Shown: piece after piece, positions 32,279 to 40,532 of the stretch
Layout of the letters: every line of letters starts with the position of its first letter
How positions within the stretch are numbered: the stretch's first letter is position 1
From: Lyngbya sp. CCAP 1446/10
Lineage (GTDB): Bacteria > Cyanobacteriota > Cyanobacteriia > Cyanobacteriales > Microcoleaceae
Assembly: GCF_026130175.1 (NCBI RefSeq)
Contig: NZ_JAIGNI010000006.1
Coordinates: forward strand, 1-64,000
DNA: 64,000 nucleotides
Direction: 5' to 3'
Translations under genes and position numbers: made by a program
The notes under the pieces: model-generated
Told to the model about the DNA's origin: nothing
The model's database searches: none
The model's input: the letters and a program-made list of their open reading frames with translations, nothing else

Positions 32279-32722
32279 ATGTTAGCAAACTTTTCGCGAA
32301 AATCAACCCCCGTTCATCCCTTGAGCCGATTTGCGACTAAAGAGTCGATCGCGCGTCTCCTCAAAATCAAGGTAGAACAAATATATCGCATCGAGCGGTG
32401 GCGGCACATCCTTTACGTACACGCCCAAGGCATGAGTCGCTTTGTCAGCTACGCCGACTTACCGCCAATTTTGGGAGTGGAATCGCCCAAAGGTTTAGAT
32501 TTTGGTTACTGGAAGCGGCGGATGGCCAGCAAAAAAGAGAGAAATGCACCGGATTTTTGGGTGGATTTCTATGCACAGAAATTTCATCAAGCCGTTTCGG
32601 TTGCTGAATTGTTCGACTGGGGGCGATTGGTGGGAGTAATTAAGTTTATGTTGCCGAAAATAGCAGTTGAATCGCTGCGGAATGTTTATGCACAGGAAAA
32701 ATACCTGCTGGAACATTTCTAA
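32279..32722 (+). CDS. Hypothetical protein with HTH-like N-terminus
   Basis: 147 residues from ATG at 32279 (MLANFSRKSTPVHPLSRFAT). The segment TKESIARLLKIKVEQIYRIE near residue 20 resembles a small helix-turn-helix or MerR-like start, and RFVSYADLPPILG follows. The rest is unfamiliar. The longer frame from a TTG at 32165 only translates the tandem repeat. Function is unknown. Confidence 0.55.
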   Translation: MLANFSRKSTPVHPLSRFATKESIARLLKIKVEQIYRIERWRHILYVHAQGMSRFVSYADLPPILGVESPKGLDFGYWKRRMASKKERNAPDFWVDFYAQKFHQAVSVAELFDWGRLVGVIKFMLPKIAVESLRNVYAQEKYLLEHF

Positions 32723-32812
32723 TTTGTAGCACAACATTTCAGAAAGGGCGATCGCTAAAATATAATTGGACTACCTAAAATATCGCTAGAAAACAAGCCG
32801 AGGAAAAAAACA

Positions 32813-33082
32813 ATGACAACGGAACGCTGGACAGACGAAATGATGGATGATTTGGCTGCCACTGTAGATCGAACGACTCTGAATATCGAACAAACTAATC
32901 GCAATGTCGATATGCTGGTAGGCGCTGTCAATGCTCTTTTAGAAAGAGACAGTCAACGGGATGAAGAAATCCGGCGGCGGAATGAGGATTTTCAACAGTA
33001 CAAATTAGAAAACGACCAGAGATTTAATACTTTGCTCGAAGAAGTCAGATTTTTAATCAGAAAACTGGGAGATAATCAATGA
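32813..33082 (+). CDS. Small coiled-coil protein
   Basis: 89 residues, almost entirely a charged amphipathic helix (NRNVDMLVGAVNALLERDSQ, then RRRNEDFQQYKLENDQRF). This is a frequent type in cyanobacteria with no known function. ATG at 32813. Confidence 0.65.
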   Translation: MTTERWTDEMMDDLAATVDRTTLNIEQTNRNVDMLVGAVNALLERDSQRDEEIRRRNEDFQQYKLENDQRFNTLLEEVRFLIRKLGDNQ

Positions 33083-33190
33083 GAGATACTTTGTAGGGTT
33101 CGCACAGCACACCTTACCGATCATCCCAACAATTCTCACCGCATCAGTCATAATAGAATTAGCGAACTATCCAAAATTGAGGAAAAATCT

Positions 33191-33772
33191 ATGGTGGCCA
33201 CAACCAGCGAATTACCTAAAATTGATGAAACACCTGCGATCGCACCCATTGTACGAGATAATCTTACCATAGAAAATTTCATGGCTAATCCGCCAGACAA
33301 CATGGAATGGGTGGACAGACAAGTCGTAGAGAAAAATGACATGACACTGAAAACTGGTCGAATTCAATCCAAGCTAAGTCGTTGTTGGGGAAATTACAAA
33401 GATTCTAGTGGCCAAGGAGGAGAAGTTTATACCGAAGCACCTTGCCGCACAAACCAACAAATTCGCCGCCCCGATGTAGCTTATCTCACACCCGAATTAG
33501 CCGCACAATTCGGCGATGTTCCAACTTTACCGCAGAGTTTCCCTTTACTTGCCGAAATAGTTTCGCCCACAGATATTGCTGAAAATGTATTTCTCAAAGC
33601 ACAAGAATATTTGGCATCTAGCTGTCAAGAAGTCTGGATAGTTTTGCCTGACAGTCATTTAGTATTTGTGGTCAATTATAATCAAATATTGGGATTTCGA
33701 GCCGGCGAAACAGTTAGAACTCAACAAATTCTCGCAGATTTTAGCATTGCCGTTGATGAATTGTTAGCTTAA
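33191..33772 (+). CDS. Uma2 family putative endonuclease (copy 3)
   Basis: 193 residues with the Uma2 core IRRPDVAYLTPEL, LLAEIVSPTDIAENVFLKAQ and EVWIVLPDS. It is a clear paralogue of the Uma2 gene at 35213; the two flank the GTPase gene. Function is not established for the family. Confidence 0.8.
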   Translation: MVATTSELPKIDETPAIAPIVRDNLTIENFMANPPDNMEWVDRQVVEKNDMTLKTGRIQSKLSRCWGNYKDSSGQGGEVYTEAPCRTNQQIRRPDVAYLTPELAAQFGDVPTLPQSFPLLAEIVSPTDIAENVFLKAQEYLASSCQEVWIVLPDSHLVFVVNYNQILGFRAGETVRTQQILADFSIAVDELLA

Positions 33773-33821
33773 AATATTAAATTATACCAAATAGGGCTAA
33801 ATTACTACCTTTACTCTTTTA

Positions 33822-33867
33822 GTCCGCGAAGGCGGACTTCGTTTGTATAGCCCCGAATTCTATTCGG
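33822..33867. repeat. Dispersed hairpin repeat before the GTPase gene
   Basis: GTCCGCGAAGGCGGAC and CCGAATTCTATTCGG are adjacent short palindromes of a dispersed cyanobacterial repeat type. Confidence 0.55.
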
Positions 33868-33921
33868 CGGGCATTATTGATACACACATACTGACTAATC
33901 CCATTATCGGAGCGAACCGCC

Positions 33922-35094
33922 ATGTCAGACGACTTTTCCCTAGACGACCTTTTAAACAAAAGTTACGATGCTTTCAAAGACGCTGAAAATCAAGTGGGAC
34001 AGTGCAATGTTTTAGTCATCGGGAAAACTGGAGTTGGCAAAAGTACCCTGATCAATTCGGTTTTTCGCCAACGCTTAGCAGAAACCGGAGTCGGCCGCCC
34101 CATAACTCAAGGAATCCGCCAATATACAAAACCGAATTGTCCGATTACAGTCTACGATACTCCCGGACTAGAACTCAACGCCGAACAAATTAAAGTTATT
34201 CAGCTCAACGTTGCTAAACTAATTGAAGACCAAAGACTCCTGCATCCAAAAGAACACATTCACGTAATCTGGTACTGCATCAATCACAGTGCTAATAGAA
34301 TAGAATCTGTGGAGGAAAGCTGGCTAAAAGAAATGGAAGTCAAAGATGTACCTGTGATTTTAGTGCTGACTCAGACTACCTCTAAAAAGCCTAGCGAGTT
34401 TTTCAAGCAACTAGAACACATGAATTTGCCAGTCAGTCAAATCATCCCTGTGATGGCTGAACCGGAAGAAATTGATGAGGATTATACAGTAAAATCTCAC
34501 GGTTTAGATAAGTTGGTAGATGCAACTTTTCAATTGCTGCCGGAAGTCGCTAAAAAAGCTTTTGTTAAAGAACAAATTGCTAATGTTGCGCTCAAATCTG
34601 ACATGGCGTTTAAGTATGTAACTGGTTATGTTGCCGGTTCTGCGATTGTTGGTGCGACTCCTGTACCGTTTGCTGATGCGCCGATTTTGATGGCGATGCA
34701 AACGGCAATGATTGCTAATATTACTGTGATTTTTGGAATGCCCTTTGATAAGGGGTTTGTTTCGGCGATGCTGTCTGCGATTAGCGGTGCTGGCGGGGTT
34801 ACTGCTGTTGGTAGAAGTATTGTTACTAATTTGATTAAAATGATTCCGGGTGCTGGTACTATTGTTGGCGGTGCTATTTCTGGCGCAACGGCTGCAACTC
34901 TCACCCTTGCCCTCGGTTTGGCTTACATTGAAGTGCTGAAAGCTTATATGAAAGCTCAGATTAATGGGGAACAACTTTCTTTGCAGCAGTTGACAAAGAT
35001 GTTTGTGGATTTGTACAAGGATTATGCAACTTCGGGGCGTAAAACTTTGAAGGATGACAAACCTAAGCCACCGAATCAAATTAATATTGAGTAG
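33922..35094 (+). CDS. Dynamin/Era-like GTPase with membrane-associated C-terminus (DUF697 type)
   Basis: 390 residues. G1 is GKTGVGKSTLIN near residue 34, G3 is YDTPG, and the G4 position reads TQTT instead of NKxD, so base specificity may differ. The C-terminal half (about 225-350) is rich in Gly/Ala hydrophobic stretches (YVAGSAIVGATPVPFADAPI) as in DUF697-containing GTPases that associate with membranes. The exact role is unknown. It is flanked by two paralogous Uma2 genes. Confidence 0.75.
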   Translation: MSDDFSLDDLLNKSYDAFKDAENQVGQCNVLVIGKTGVGKSTLINSVFRQRLAETGVGRPITQGIRQYTKPNCPITVYDTPGLELNAEQIKVIQLNVAKLIEDQRLLHPKEHIHVIWYCINHSANRIESVEESWLKEMEVKDVPVILVLTQTTSKKPSEFFKQLEHMNLPVSQIIPVMAEPEEIDEDYTVKSHGLDKLVDATFQLLPEVAKKAFVKEQIANVALKSDMAFKYVTGYVAGSAIVGATPVPFADAPILMAMQTAMIANITVIFGMPFDKGFVSAMLSAISGAGGVTAVGRSIVTNLIKMIPGAGTIVGGAISGATAATLTLALGLAYIEVLKAYMKAQINGEQLSLQQLTKMFVDLYKDYATSGRKTLKDDKPKPPNQINIE

Positions 35095-35212
35095 ATTGGT
35101 TATAGGGCCTAGGGCATAGGGCATTGGTTAGTTTCAATTACCAATTACCAATTACCAATTACCTATTACCAAAGAATGATATAATATCAGTGAATTCTGC
35201 AAAAGGGAGTAA

Positions 35213-35758
35213 ATGGCTATGGTAATGACAGCCGTTTTATCAGAAAATGTTTCTCTAGAAGACTTCATCGCTAATCCCCCCGACGATATGGAATGGGTGG
35301 ACGGGCAAATATCGGAGAAAAATGGTATGACAGTAAAACACAGTCGAATCCAATCTAGACTAGATTTTTCTTGGAGAAGTTACAAGATATCTAGCGGACA
35401 AGGTGGCGAAGTTTATACGGAAGTTCCTTGTCGCACTGACAGGCGAGTGCGTCGCCCTGATGTTGCTTATTTGACTGCTGAACTTGTTGCTGAATATGGC
35501 GATGTTCCTACTTTTCCTCAAAGTCCGCTGTTAATTGCGGAAATTGTTTCTCCTACTGATGTTGCGGAAGATGTTTTTCTGAAAGCACAAGAGTATTTAG
35601 ATTCTGGTTGTTTGGAAGTTTGGATTGTTTTTCCAGAAAGTCGCTGGATATTGATTATGACTCAATCTCAAAAGTTAACTTTTAACTGGGATTCTACAAT
35701 CAGCACTCAGCTAGTATTGCCGGGTTTTAGTGTTGCTGTTGATGAGTTGTTGGGTTGA
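35213..35758 (+). CDS. Uma2 family putative endonuclease (copy 4)
   Basis: 181 residues; RRPDVAYLTAELV, LIAEIVSPTDVAEDVFLKAQ and EVWIVFPES match the Uma2 core. It is closely related to the gene at 33191, including DMEWVDGQISEKNGMT. A TACCAATTACCAATT tandem repeat precedes it. Confidence 0.8.
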   Translation: MAMVMTAVLSENVSLEDFIANPPDDMEWVDGQISEKNGMTVKHSRIQSRLDFSWRSYKISSGQGGEVYTEVPCRTDRRVRRPDVAYLTAELVAEYGDVPTFPQSPLLIAEIVSPTDVAEDVFLKAQEYLDSGCLEVWIVFPESRWILIMTQSQKLTFNWDSTISTQLVLPGFSVAVDELLG

Positions 35759-35856
35759 TGGCAAATATTAGTTATACCATTTATAAAAAGTATTGCTACA
35801 AAATAATAGTTGGGCGGAGTGAAACAGAGGATTATTTGTACGGGCCCGAAGTGCAA

Positions 35857-35912
35857 GGTGCGTCGCGGTGAGATTGTCGATATAATTTAGGGATTTTTCA
35901 TGGCGACGCACC
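35857..35912. repeat. Inverted repeat GGTGCGTCGC/GCGACGCACC
   Basis: A 10-bp perfect inverted repeat continuing into CTACC, related to the element at 26110-26171. The rest of the 390-bp gap 35759-36151 shows no gene. Confidence 0.65.
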
Positions 35913-36151
35913 CTACCACTAGGTAATTAGGTTCTGCGTCTAGGACTGAATTTGTGAGAAAATGCTTGACAAAATGCCGTAGGTTGCGGGGCAGGACGCG
36001 ATCGCCCATTCAGCCAATTAATGAAAATTATTAGCAATAAATAATGTAGTTGTCAACTTGCACAGAATCACCAACAGCGGTAAAATACTGATTGCTTTGT
36101 TTGTAAATCTACCCTAGATTCCAATTGGGAATTAAAACCAATAATCGAAAT

Positions 36152-36469
36152 ATGTCTCAAACTTACACCGTTGAATTACTTCACCAAGGCAGCACCTATA
36201 GCGTAGAAGTGCCGGAAGATCAACCAATTTTGCAAACTGCGATCGCCGCTGGGATTGATTTGCCGAACTCTTGCAATTCGGGGGTTTGTACTACTTGCGC
36301 TGCTAAAGTTATTGAGGGTCAAGTTAAGCAAGTTGATTGCATGGGCGTTAGTCCCGAACTTCAGGCCGAAGGTTATGTGTTACTGTGCGTTTCTTTTCCC
36401 CGATCGCACTTGAAGATAGAAACCGAAAAAGAAGACATTGTGTACGATCGCCAGTTCGGTAAATCCTAG
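36152..36469 (+). CDS. 2Fe-2S ferredoxin (plant type)
   Basis: 105 residues from ATG at 36152 (MSQTYTVELLHQGSTYSVEV). The cluster ligands are in SCNSGVCTTCAAKV, with the fourth Cys in YVLLCVSFP. The spacing CxxxxCxxC then C fits the plant-type fold, but the loop lacks the usual RAGxC/GAC sequence of photosynthetic PetF, so it is probably a divergent paralogue. It is a soluble electron carrier with unknown partners. Confidence 0.88.
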   Translation: MSQTYTVELLHQGSTYSVEVPEDQPILQTAIAAGIDLPNSCNSGVCTTCAAKVIEGQVKQVDCMGVSPELQAEGYVLLCVSFPRSHLKIETEKEDIVYDRQFGKS

Positions 36470-36522
36470 GACTAAGCTAAAATTTACTTAAGTACCGAAG
36501 TACCGATCGCGGTAAAACCACT

Positions 36523-36726
36523 ATGGATCACAAGATGACCACCCATTTCATTTCCGCAGAAGTTGACCTCCGCGACACCGCCGAAGAATTGCACTCAGCC
36601 ATTGAAACTGAACTGCAAAAGCACGGCGAACCCCTGCGCTGGGCAGTCACAGACGTGGATATCGATCGGCAAAAGGCTGTGGTAGAAGGTTACGTGCTCG
36701 TGGAAGCATCCCCCGCAACAGCGTGA
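36523..36726 (+). CDS. Small conserved-looking protein, unknown function
   Basis: 67 residues from ATG at 36523 (or 36535, MTTHFISAEV). It reads as a small alpha/beta domain (LHSAIETELQKHGEPLRWAV, DIDRQKAVVEGYVLVE). The stop codon overlaps the GTG of the DUF3326 gene (GTGA), so the two are probably co-translated. No function known. Confidence 0.65.
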   Translation: MDHKMTTHFISAEVDLRDTAEELHSAIETELQKHGEPLRWAVTDVDIDRQKAVVEGYVLVEASPATA

Positions 36727-37805
36727 AGCCCCGCCCTTTAACAGTGGTTTTGATAGTCCCCACAGGCGTTGGAGCCTCGATTGGGGGCTTTGCAGGCGAT
36801 GCGCTGCCCGTTGCTAGGGCGATCGCCCAAATTTCCGATACGCTGATTACTCACCCCAACGTCCTCAACGGTGCTCAACTTTATTGGCCAATACCTAACG
36901 CCCTCTACGTCGAAGGTTACGCCCTTGACAAATTTGCAGCCGGATGCTGGGGCCTGCAACCGGTACATCAAAATCGCATTGGCTTAATCATGGATTGTGC
37001 GATCGAACCGGAGTTACAATTGCGCCACTTGCAAGCCGTTGATGCTGCTAGAGCCACATTAGGTTTGAACATAACTGATTGTATTTTGACCGATCGCCCT
37101 TTGCAAGTAGAATTACGTACTTCAGAATCAGGGGCATCCTGGGGGACGATCGGCAATCCCGACAGTTTACTACGCGCCGCCGAAAAATTGATCCGACAAG
37201 CAAAAGTCCAGGCGATCGCAGTTGTAGCCAGATTTCCCGAAGATGAAGGCAGCCTCGCCCTCGAAAACTACCGCCACGGCAAAGGAGTTGACCCCCTCGC
37301 CGGCGCGGAAGCTGTGATCAGTCACCTGATTGTTAGAACATTTAAAATCCCCTGTGCTCACGCTCCGGCTTTGTTGCCACTACCCCTCGATCCGCACCTG
37401 TCCCCGCGATCGGCTGCCGAGGAAATCGGTTATACTTTCTTACCTTGCGTGCTCGCGGGCCTCAGCAAAGCTCCCCAGTTTACAACGCAGAAAGCCCAGG
37501 AAGACAGCCAATTATCAATTACTGCCGATCGAGTCGATGCGGTGGTGATACCCGCCACAGCGTGCGGTGGCAGTGCTATTCTGAGTTTAAGCGGGCGATC
37601 GACAGTACAAATCATCGCTGTGGGTGACAACAAAACCCAGATGCGGGCTACTCCAGAAAAACTCGGAATCAAAGCTTTGCAGGTAAACTCATATTTAGAG
37701 GCGATCGGCGTATTGGTCGCTTTACGAGCCGGCATCAGTCCAGCTTCCTTGGGTGCAGACATCTCCTCCCTGCGGTGTTTGTCTGACTCTACTAAACAAA
37801 TCTAA
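36723..37805 (+). CDS. DUF3326 domain protein
   Basis: 360 residues from a GTG start. Matches DUF3326: VLIVPTGVGASIGGFAGDA at the N-terminus, NRIGLIMDCAIEPELQ, and AVVIPATACGGSAILSL near the C-terminus. The family is widespread in cyanobacteria and plants, with no established activity. The Gly-rich N-terminal motif could bind a nucleotide, which is inference. Confidence 0.85.
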   Translation: MKPRPLTVVLIVPTGVGASIGGFAGDALPVARAIAQISDTLITHPNVLNGAQLYWPIPNALYVEGYALDKFAAGCWGLQPVHQNRIGLIMDCAIEPELQLRHLQAVDAARATLGLNITDCILTDRPLQVELRTSESGASWGTIGNPDSLLRAAEKLIRQAKVQAIAVVARFPEDEGSLALENYRHGKGVDPLAGAEAVISHLIVRTFKIPCAHAPALLPLPLDPHLSPRSAAEEIGYTFLPCVLAGLSKAPQFTTQKAQEDSQLSITADRVDAVVIPATACGGSAILSLSGRSTVQIIAVGDNKTQMRATPEKLGIKALQVNSYLEAIGVLVALRAGISPASLGADISSLRCLSDSTKQI

Positions 37806-37836
37806 AACCTAAAACCTAAAATATAAAATAGATTAA

Positions 37837-38430
37837 GTGTCAGAAAAAATTCCCGAAAATCCCGAAATTGAACCGTTGACGCGCACTCAAGTTTTAGTAG
37901 CAATGGGCGTGACAGCAATTATGTTGCTGGCGGTAGCTAAATTGTGGTTGATATTTGGATCGGTATCGCTTTTGCCCGTCAAATTGATCGTAATGGATTT
38001 GCTCACAGGATGTGCGATCGGACTGGCGATTACAGGCGGTAGTGCGATCGTTTATCGCCTTTGGCCAGGTTATCGCCGGAGTGCTGACATTTACTTAGAA
38101 GTAGTCCTCAAACCCCTATTTTGGCCCGATTTAATTTGGCTGGGATTGCTGCCGGGACTTAGCGAAGAATTGCTATTTCGAGGTGTAATGCTGTCTGCTT
38201 TGGGATTGAATCTTACTGGTTTAGTTTTATCGAGTTTTTCCTTCGGCATTCTGCACTTGGGAGGAATGGATCAGTGGCCTTATGCTGTTTGGGCAACGGC
38301 TGTCGGATTGCTGTTGGGTTACAGTGTTTTAGCTACGGGGAATTTGTTGGTGCCAATTACGGCTCATATCTGCACGAATTTGATTTCTAGCTGTGTTTGG
38401 AAGTGGGAACACAGTATGGTGAAGCGGTAG
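37837..38430 (+). CDS. CPBP family intramembrane glutamic endopeptidase
   Basis: 197 residues with about six membrane segments. The CPBP/CAAX-protease motifs are present: EELLFRG (EExxxR) near residue 113, FGILHLG near 142, and a distal PITAHICTNL. Start is GTG at 37837, 31 bp after the DUF3326 gene. Substrate unknown; some members are linked to bacteriocin self-immunity. Confidence 0.88.
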   Translation: MSEKIPENPEIEPLTRTQVLVAMGVTAIMLLAVAKLWLIFGSVSLLPVKLIVMDLLTGCAIGLAITGGSAIVYRLWPGYRRSADIYLEVVLKPLFWPDLIWLGLLPGLSEELLFRGVMLSALGLNLTGLVLSSFSFGILHLGGMDQWPYAVWATAVGLLLGYSVLATGNLLVPITAHICTNLISSCVWKWEHSMVKR

Positions 38431-38449
38431 ATCAAGTGGCGATTGGTTT

Positions 38450-38500
38450 GATCGTTCGGACTTTAGTCCTTATAATTAGAGGACTAAAGTCCGAACGATC
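38450..38500. repeat. 20-bp perfect inverted repeat (GGACTAAAGTCC family)
   Basis: GATCGTTCGGACTTTAGTCC and its perfect inverse are separated by 11 nt. It shares the GGACTAAAGTCC core with the elements at 2886-2945 and 58360-58500. It lies between convergent genes, so it may also act as a terminator. Confidence 0.8.
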
Positions 38501-38582
38501 GAACCTTTTTTATTGCGGGTAATTTATGGGACATGACATCAATTGACTTTTGAGCTGCTCAAACCGCCGAATCCGATCTTTG

Positions 38583-38987
38583 TTAAGGCAGTTGATAACT
38601 GCTCGATCGCACAATCAATTCACCTTGGCTGGGGTTGCGGCTGAAAATAAAAGCTCCTTCTTGAGTTTCGCCACTTGACAAAAAATTAACTTGCTGGTCT
38701 CCCGATTCTAAGACTTCGCCGTTGACGCGCAGTTCAGCTATAACTTGCACTGATTCGACCGTTTCGCCGCCCGTGTTAGTAACCGTAAACGGCACGTAAA
38801 ATTGCCCTTGGGTTTCGCGAATTGGCGCGTTGCGAGTCACAGAAATTACTGGAGGTTCCTGTTTTTTAGTCGCCCAGTTATAGAGTACGAGTCCGGTGAG
38901 GGAAGACAGGATCGAACAGGCGATCGCAAATGTCACCCATTCAGCAAGAGTTCTTTTTTGTGGCTGTTCCTTCTTACTTTCACTCAT
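38583..38987 (-). CDS. TIGR02588 family protein
   Basis: 134 residues: a short cytoplasmic N-terminus, one membrane helix (AEWVTFAIACSILSSLTGLV) and a beta-rich outer domain (VPFTVTNTGGETVESVQV). This is the partner of TIGR02587 proteins. Its ATG overlaps the stop of the upstream gene (ATGA), so the two form one transcript. Function unknown. Confidence 0.75.
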   Translation of the reverse strand: MSESKKEQPQKRTLAEWVTFAIACSILSSLTGLVLYNWATKKQEPPVISVTRNAPIRETQGQFYVPFTVTNTGGETVESVQVIAELRVNGEVLESGDQQVNFLSSGETQEGAFIFSRNPSQGELIVRSSSYQLP

Positions 38988-39838
38988 ACTGCTAACCTAC
39001 CCGCCGCGCCACCAATTGTCGCCGGCAATCCCAATACTAACGTATAGCCCAACCAAACCGACCACGGATCGTCAAAACTGAGTTTGTGGAAGAAAAATAG
39101 CATAAATGCAGAAGCAGCCAGCGATACTAAATACGCCATCACAGTCTCGCTGAGGGGACTCTGAAAAATTCCTTGCTGCTGCTGGCGTTTTGCTTGATAA
39201 GTAAAGTCGGCTGCAAATACAATACCGTAGGAAATTAGCAGCGAAACGGCGATAATTGCTAATTGCCAAGGCGGCGAAATAGCGGCGGCTAGCATGGGAA
39301 TTTCGTCAGTTGGGGCGATGTTGAAAGCAATGATCATCGCGCCGATTAAAGTAGCGCCGATATCTGCTAAAGTGGGATTAATCATCGGTTCGCTGTCGCT
39401 GTCTGAGCTTTCATAGCGATCGCCGCTCAAGAAACCGCTTGCCAGGGCCACTCCCAAGGAAAACGGCAAACCTTCAAAGACGATTTTACCCAAAGTTTCT
39501 TGCAGCGGAGTCTCCAGCGTAATTTCCCTGAGCAAAAACAGGATAAAAGCCGCGCAGACAATGCCAATCGCGATCGCTTCTACGGTATCGATTGCAGCGT
39601 CTGGCCAGCGGATGTTCTTAGTTTTGCGAAAACCTTCGGTGCGAGTCAGCAATAAAACGACGAGAAAAGTAGTTACAATGGCGATCGACATTTGCGCTGG
39701 TTTAGTAGAGGAACCGATCCACCAAACCTCCATCGTATAAAGCAGCGGAATCCCGAACAAAAATCCGCCCGATGCACCTCGAATGATGTCGTGTAGTTCA
39801 TTTGACCACTGATTTTTGCGTCTTTTTGACTTGTTCAT
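38984..39838 (-). CDS. TIGR02587 family membrane protein
   Basis: 284 residues with about seven or eight membrane segments. The N-terminus (HDIIRGASGGFLFGIPLLYT) and the MEVWWIG segment identify the TIGR02587 family. It is always found next to TIGR02588 as far as I recall, and overlaps it here. Function unknown. Confidence 0.78.
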   Translation of the reverse strand: MNKSKRRKNQWSNELHDIIRGASGGFLFGIPLLYTMEVWWIGSSTKPAQMSIAIVTTFLVVLLLTRTEGFRKTKNIRWPDAAIDTVEAIAIGIVCAAFILFLLREITLETPLQETLGKIVFEGLPFSLGVALASGFLSGDRYESSDSDSEPMINPTLADIGATLIGAMIIAFNIAPTDEIPMLAAAISPPWQLAIIAVSLLISYGIVFAADFTYQAKRQQQQGIFQSPLSETVMAYLVSLAASAFMLFFFHKLSFDDPWSVWLGYTLVLGLPATIGGAAGRLAV

Positions 39839-39894
39839 GTTTTAGTGAAAACGCGCCTCAAAAAATTGGAAAATCAACTATTTTTAAAACATTA

Positions 39895-40224
39895 TCAAAT
39901 AGAATACCAGATTTGTTGTATTTTTTCTCTAATTTGCGTCCAGTCGCTAGCGGTTAAAATTCCCAATCGACGATTGACCAAACGCTTTTCTATTGTGTTC
40001 ACCTTATGCAGCCGAACCACTGACAACCGCAGCAAACCTGCCTGTTAGTATTCTACAATCTCAACATCACAAACAGTCCTACTTATTTGACTTGTCACTC
40101 GTGCAACAACAATATCTTCATCTCCTGTATCCAAAAGTACCAGCACTGGACGGAGTTTGGATGTTGTTACATCAGCAAAAGGTAGTGCCAGTAAGAGAAC
40201 TTCTCCTGATTGATAATTTGGCAT
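39895..40224 (-). pseudogene. PemK/MazF-type toxin gene broken by an in-frame TAA
   Basis: The minus strand encodes 109 residues that read as an intact PemK/MazF mRNA interferase (YQSGEVLLLALPFAD, then KLRPVLVLLDTGDEDIVVAR) except for TAA at codon 60 (40045-40047), right after TVCDVEIVEY. The rest, QAGLLRLSVVRLHKVNTIEK and WTQIREKIQQIW, is normal and in the same frame. It starts 3 nt after the antitoxin stop. No shorter functional product is expected. Confidence 0.85.
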
Positions 40225-40227
40225 ATT

Positions 40228-40449
40228 TCAAATATTGTCATAGATAGCATCTTCCTCGCTGTAGCCCGCCAATAATTGCTCAGCAGCAAGACGATGCCAA
40301 GCAGCGTTTTCCTCTGCTGTATCAGTTGGTTCTTTCACTAGAACAATAACTCTGACTTCTTGGTTAGCTGCGAAGTATTTTAAGAGAGTATCGGGAAATT
40401 CGATTTTCCCTTCATCTGTGACTTTTGCGGGAAACTCGTAAGGTTTCAT
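40228..40449 (-). CDS. Antitoxin of the PemK/MazF module
   Basis: 73 residues: an N-terminal strand-rich part (YEFPAKVTDEGKIEFPDTLL) like small SpoVT/AbrB-related or DUF2281-type antitoxins, then an acidic helical tail that would bind the toxin (ENAAWHRLAAEQLLAGYSEE). It directly precedes the broken toxin frame and is itself intact. Confidence 0.7.
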   Translation of the reverse strand: MKPYEFPAKVTDEGKIEFPDTLLKYFAANQEVRVIVLVKEPTDTAEENAAWHRLAAEQLLAGYSEEDAIYDNI

Positions 40450-40532
40450 AATTTTTAGGTAGATTTTTTTACAACATTATTCAGTTTGTGATTTACTTTC
40501 TAATTCCTTGAGTTATAAAAAAACTCCCACGA

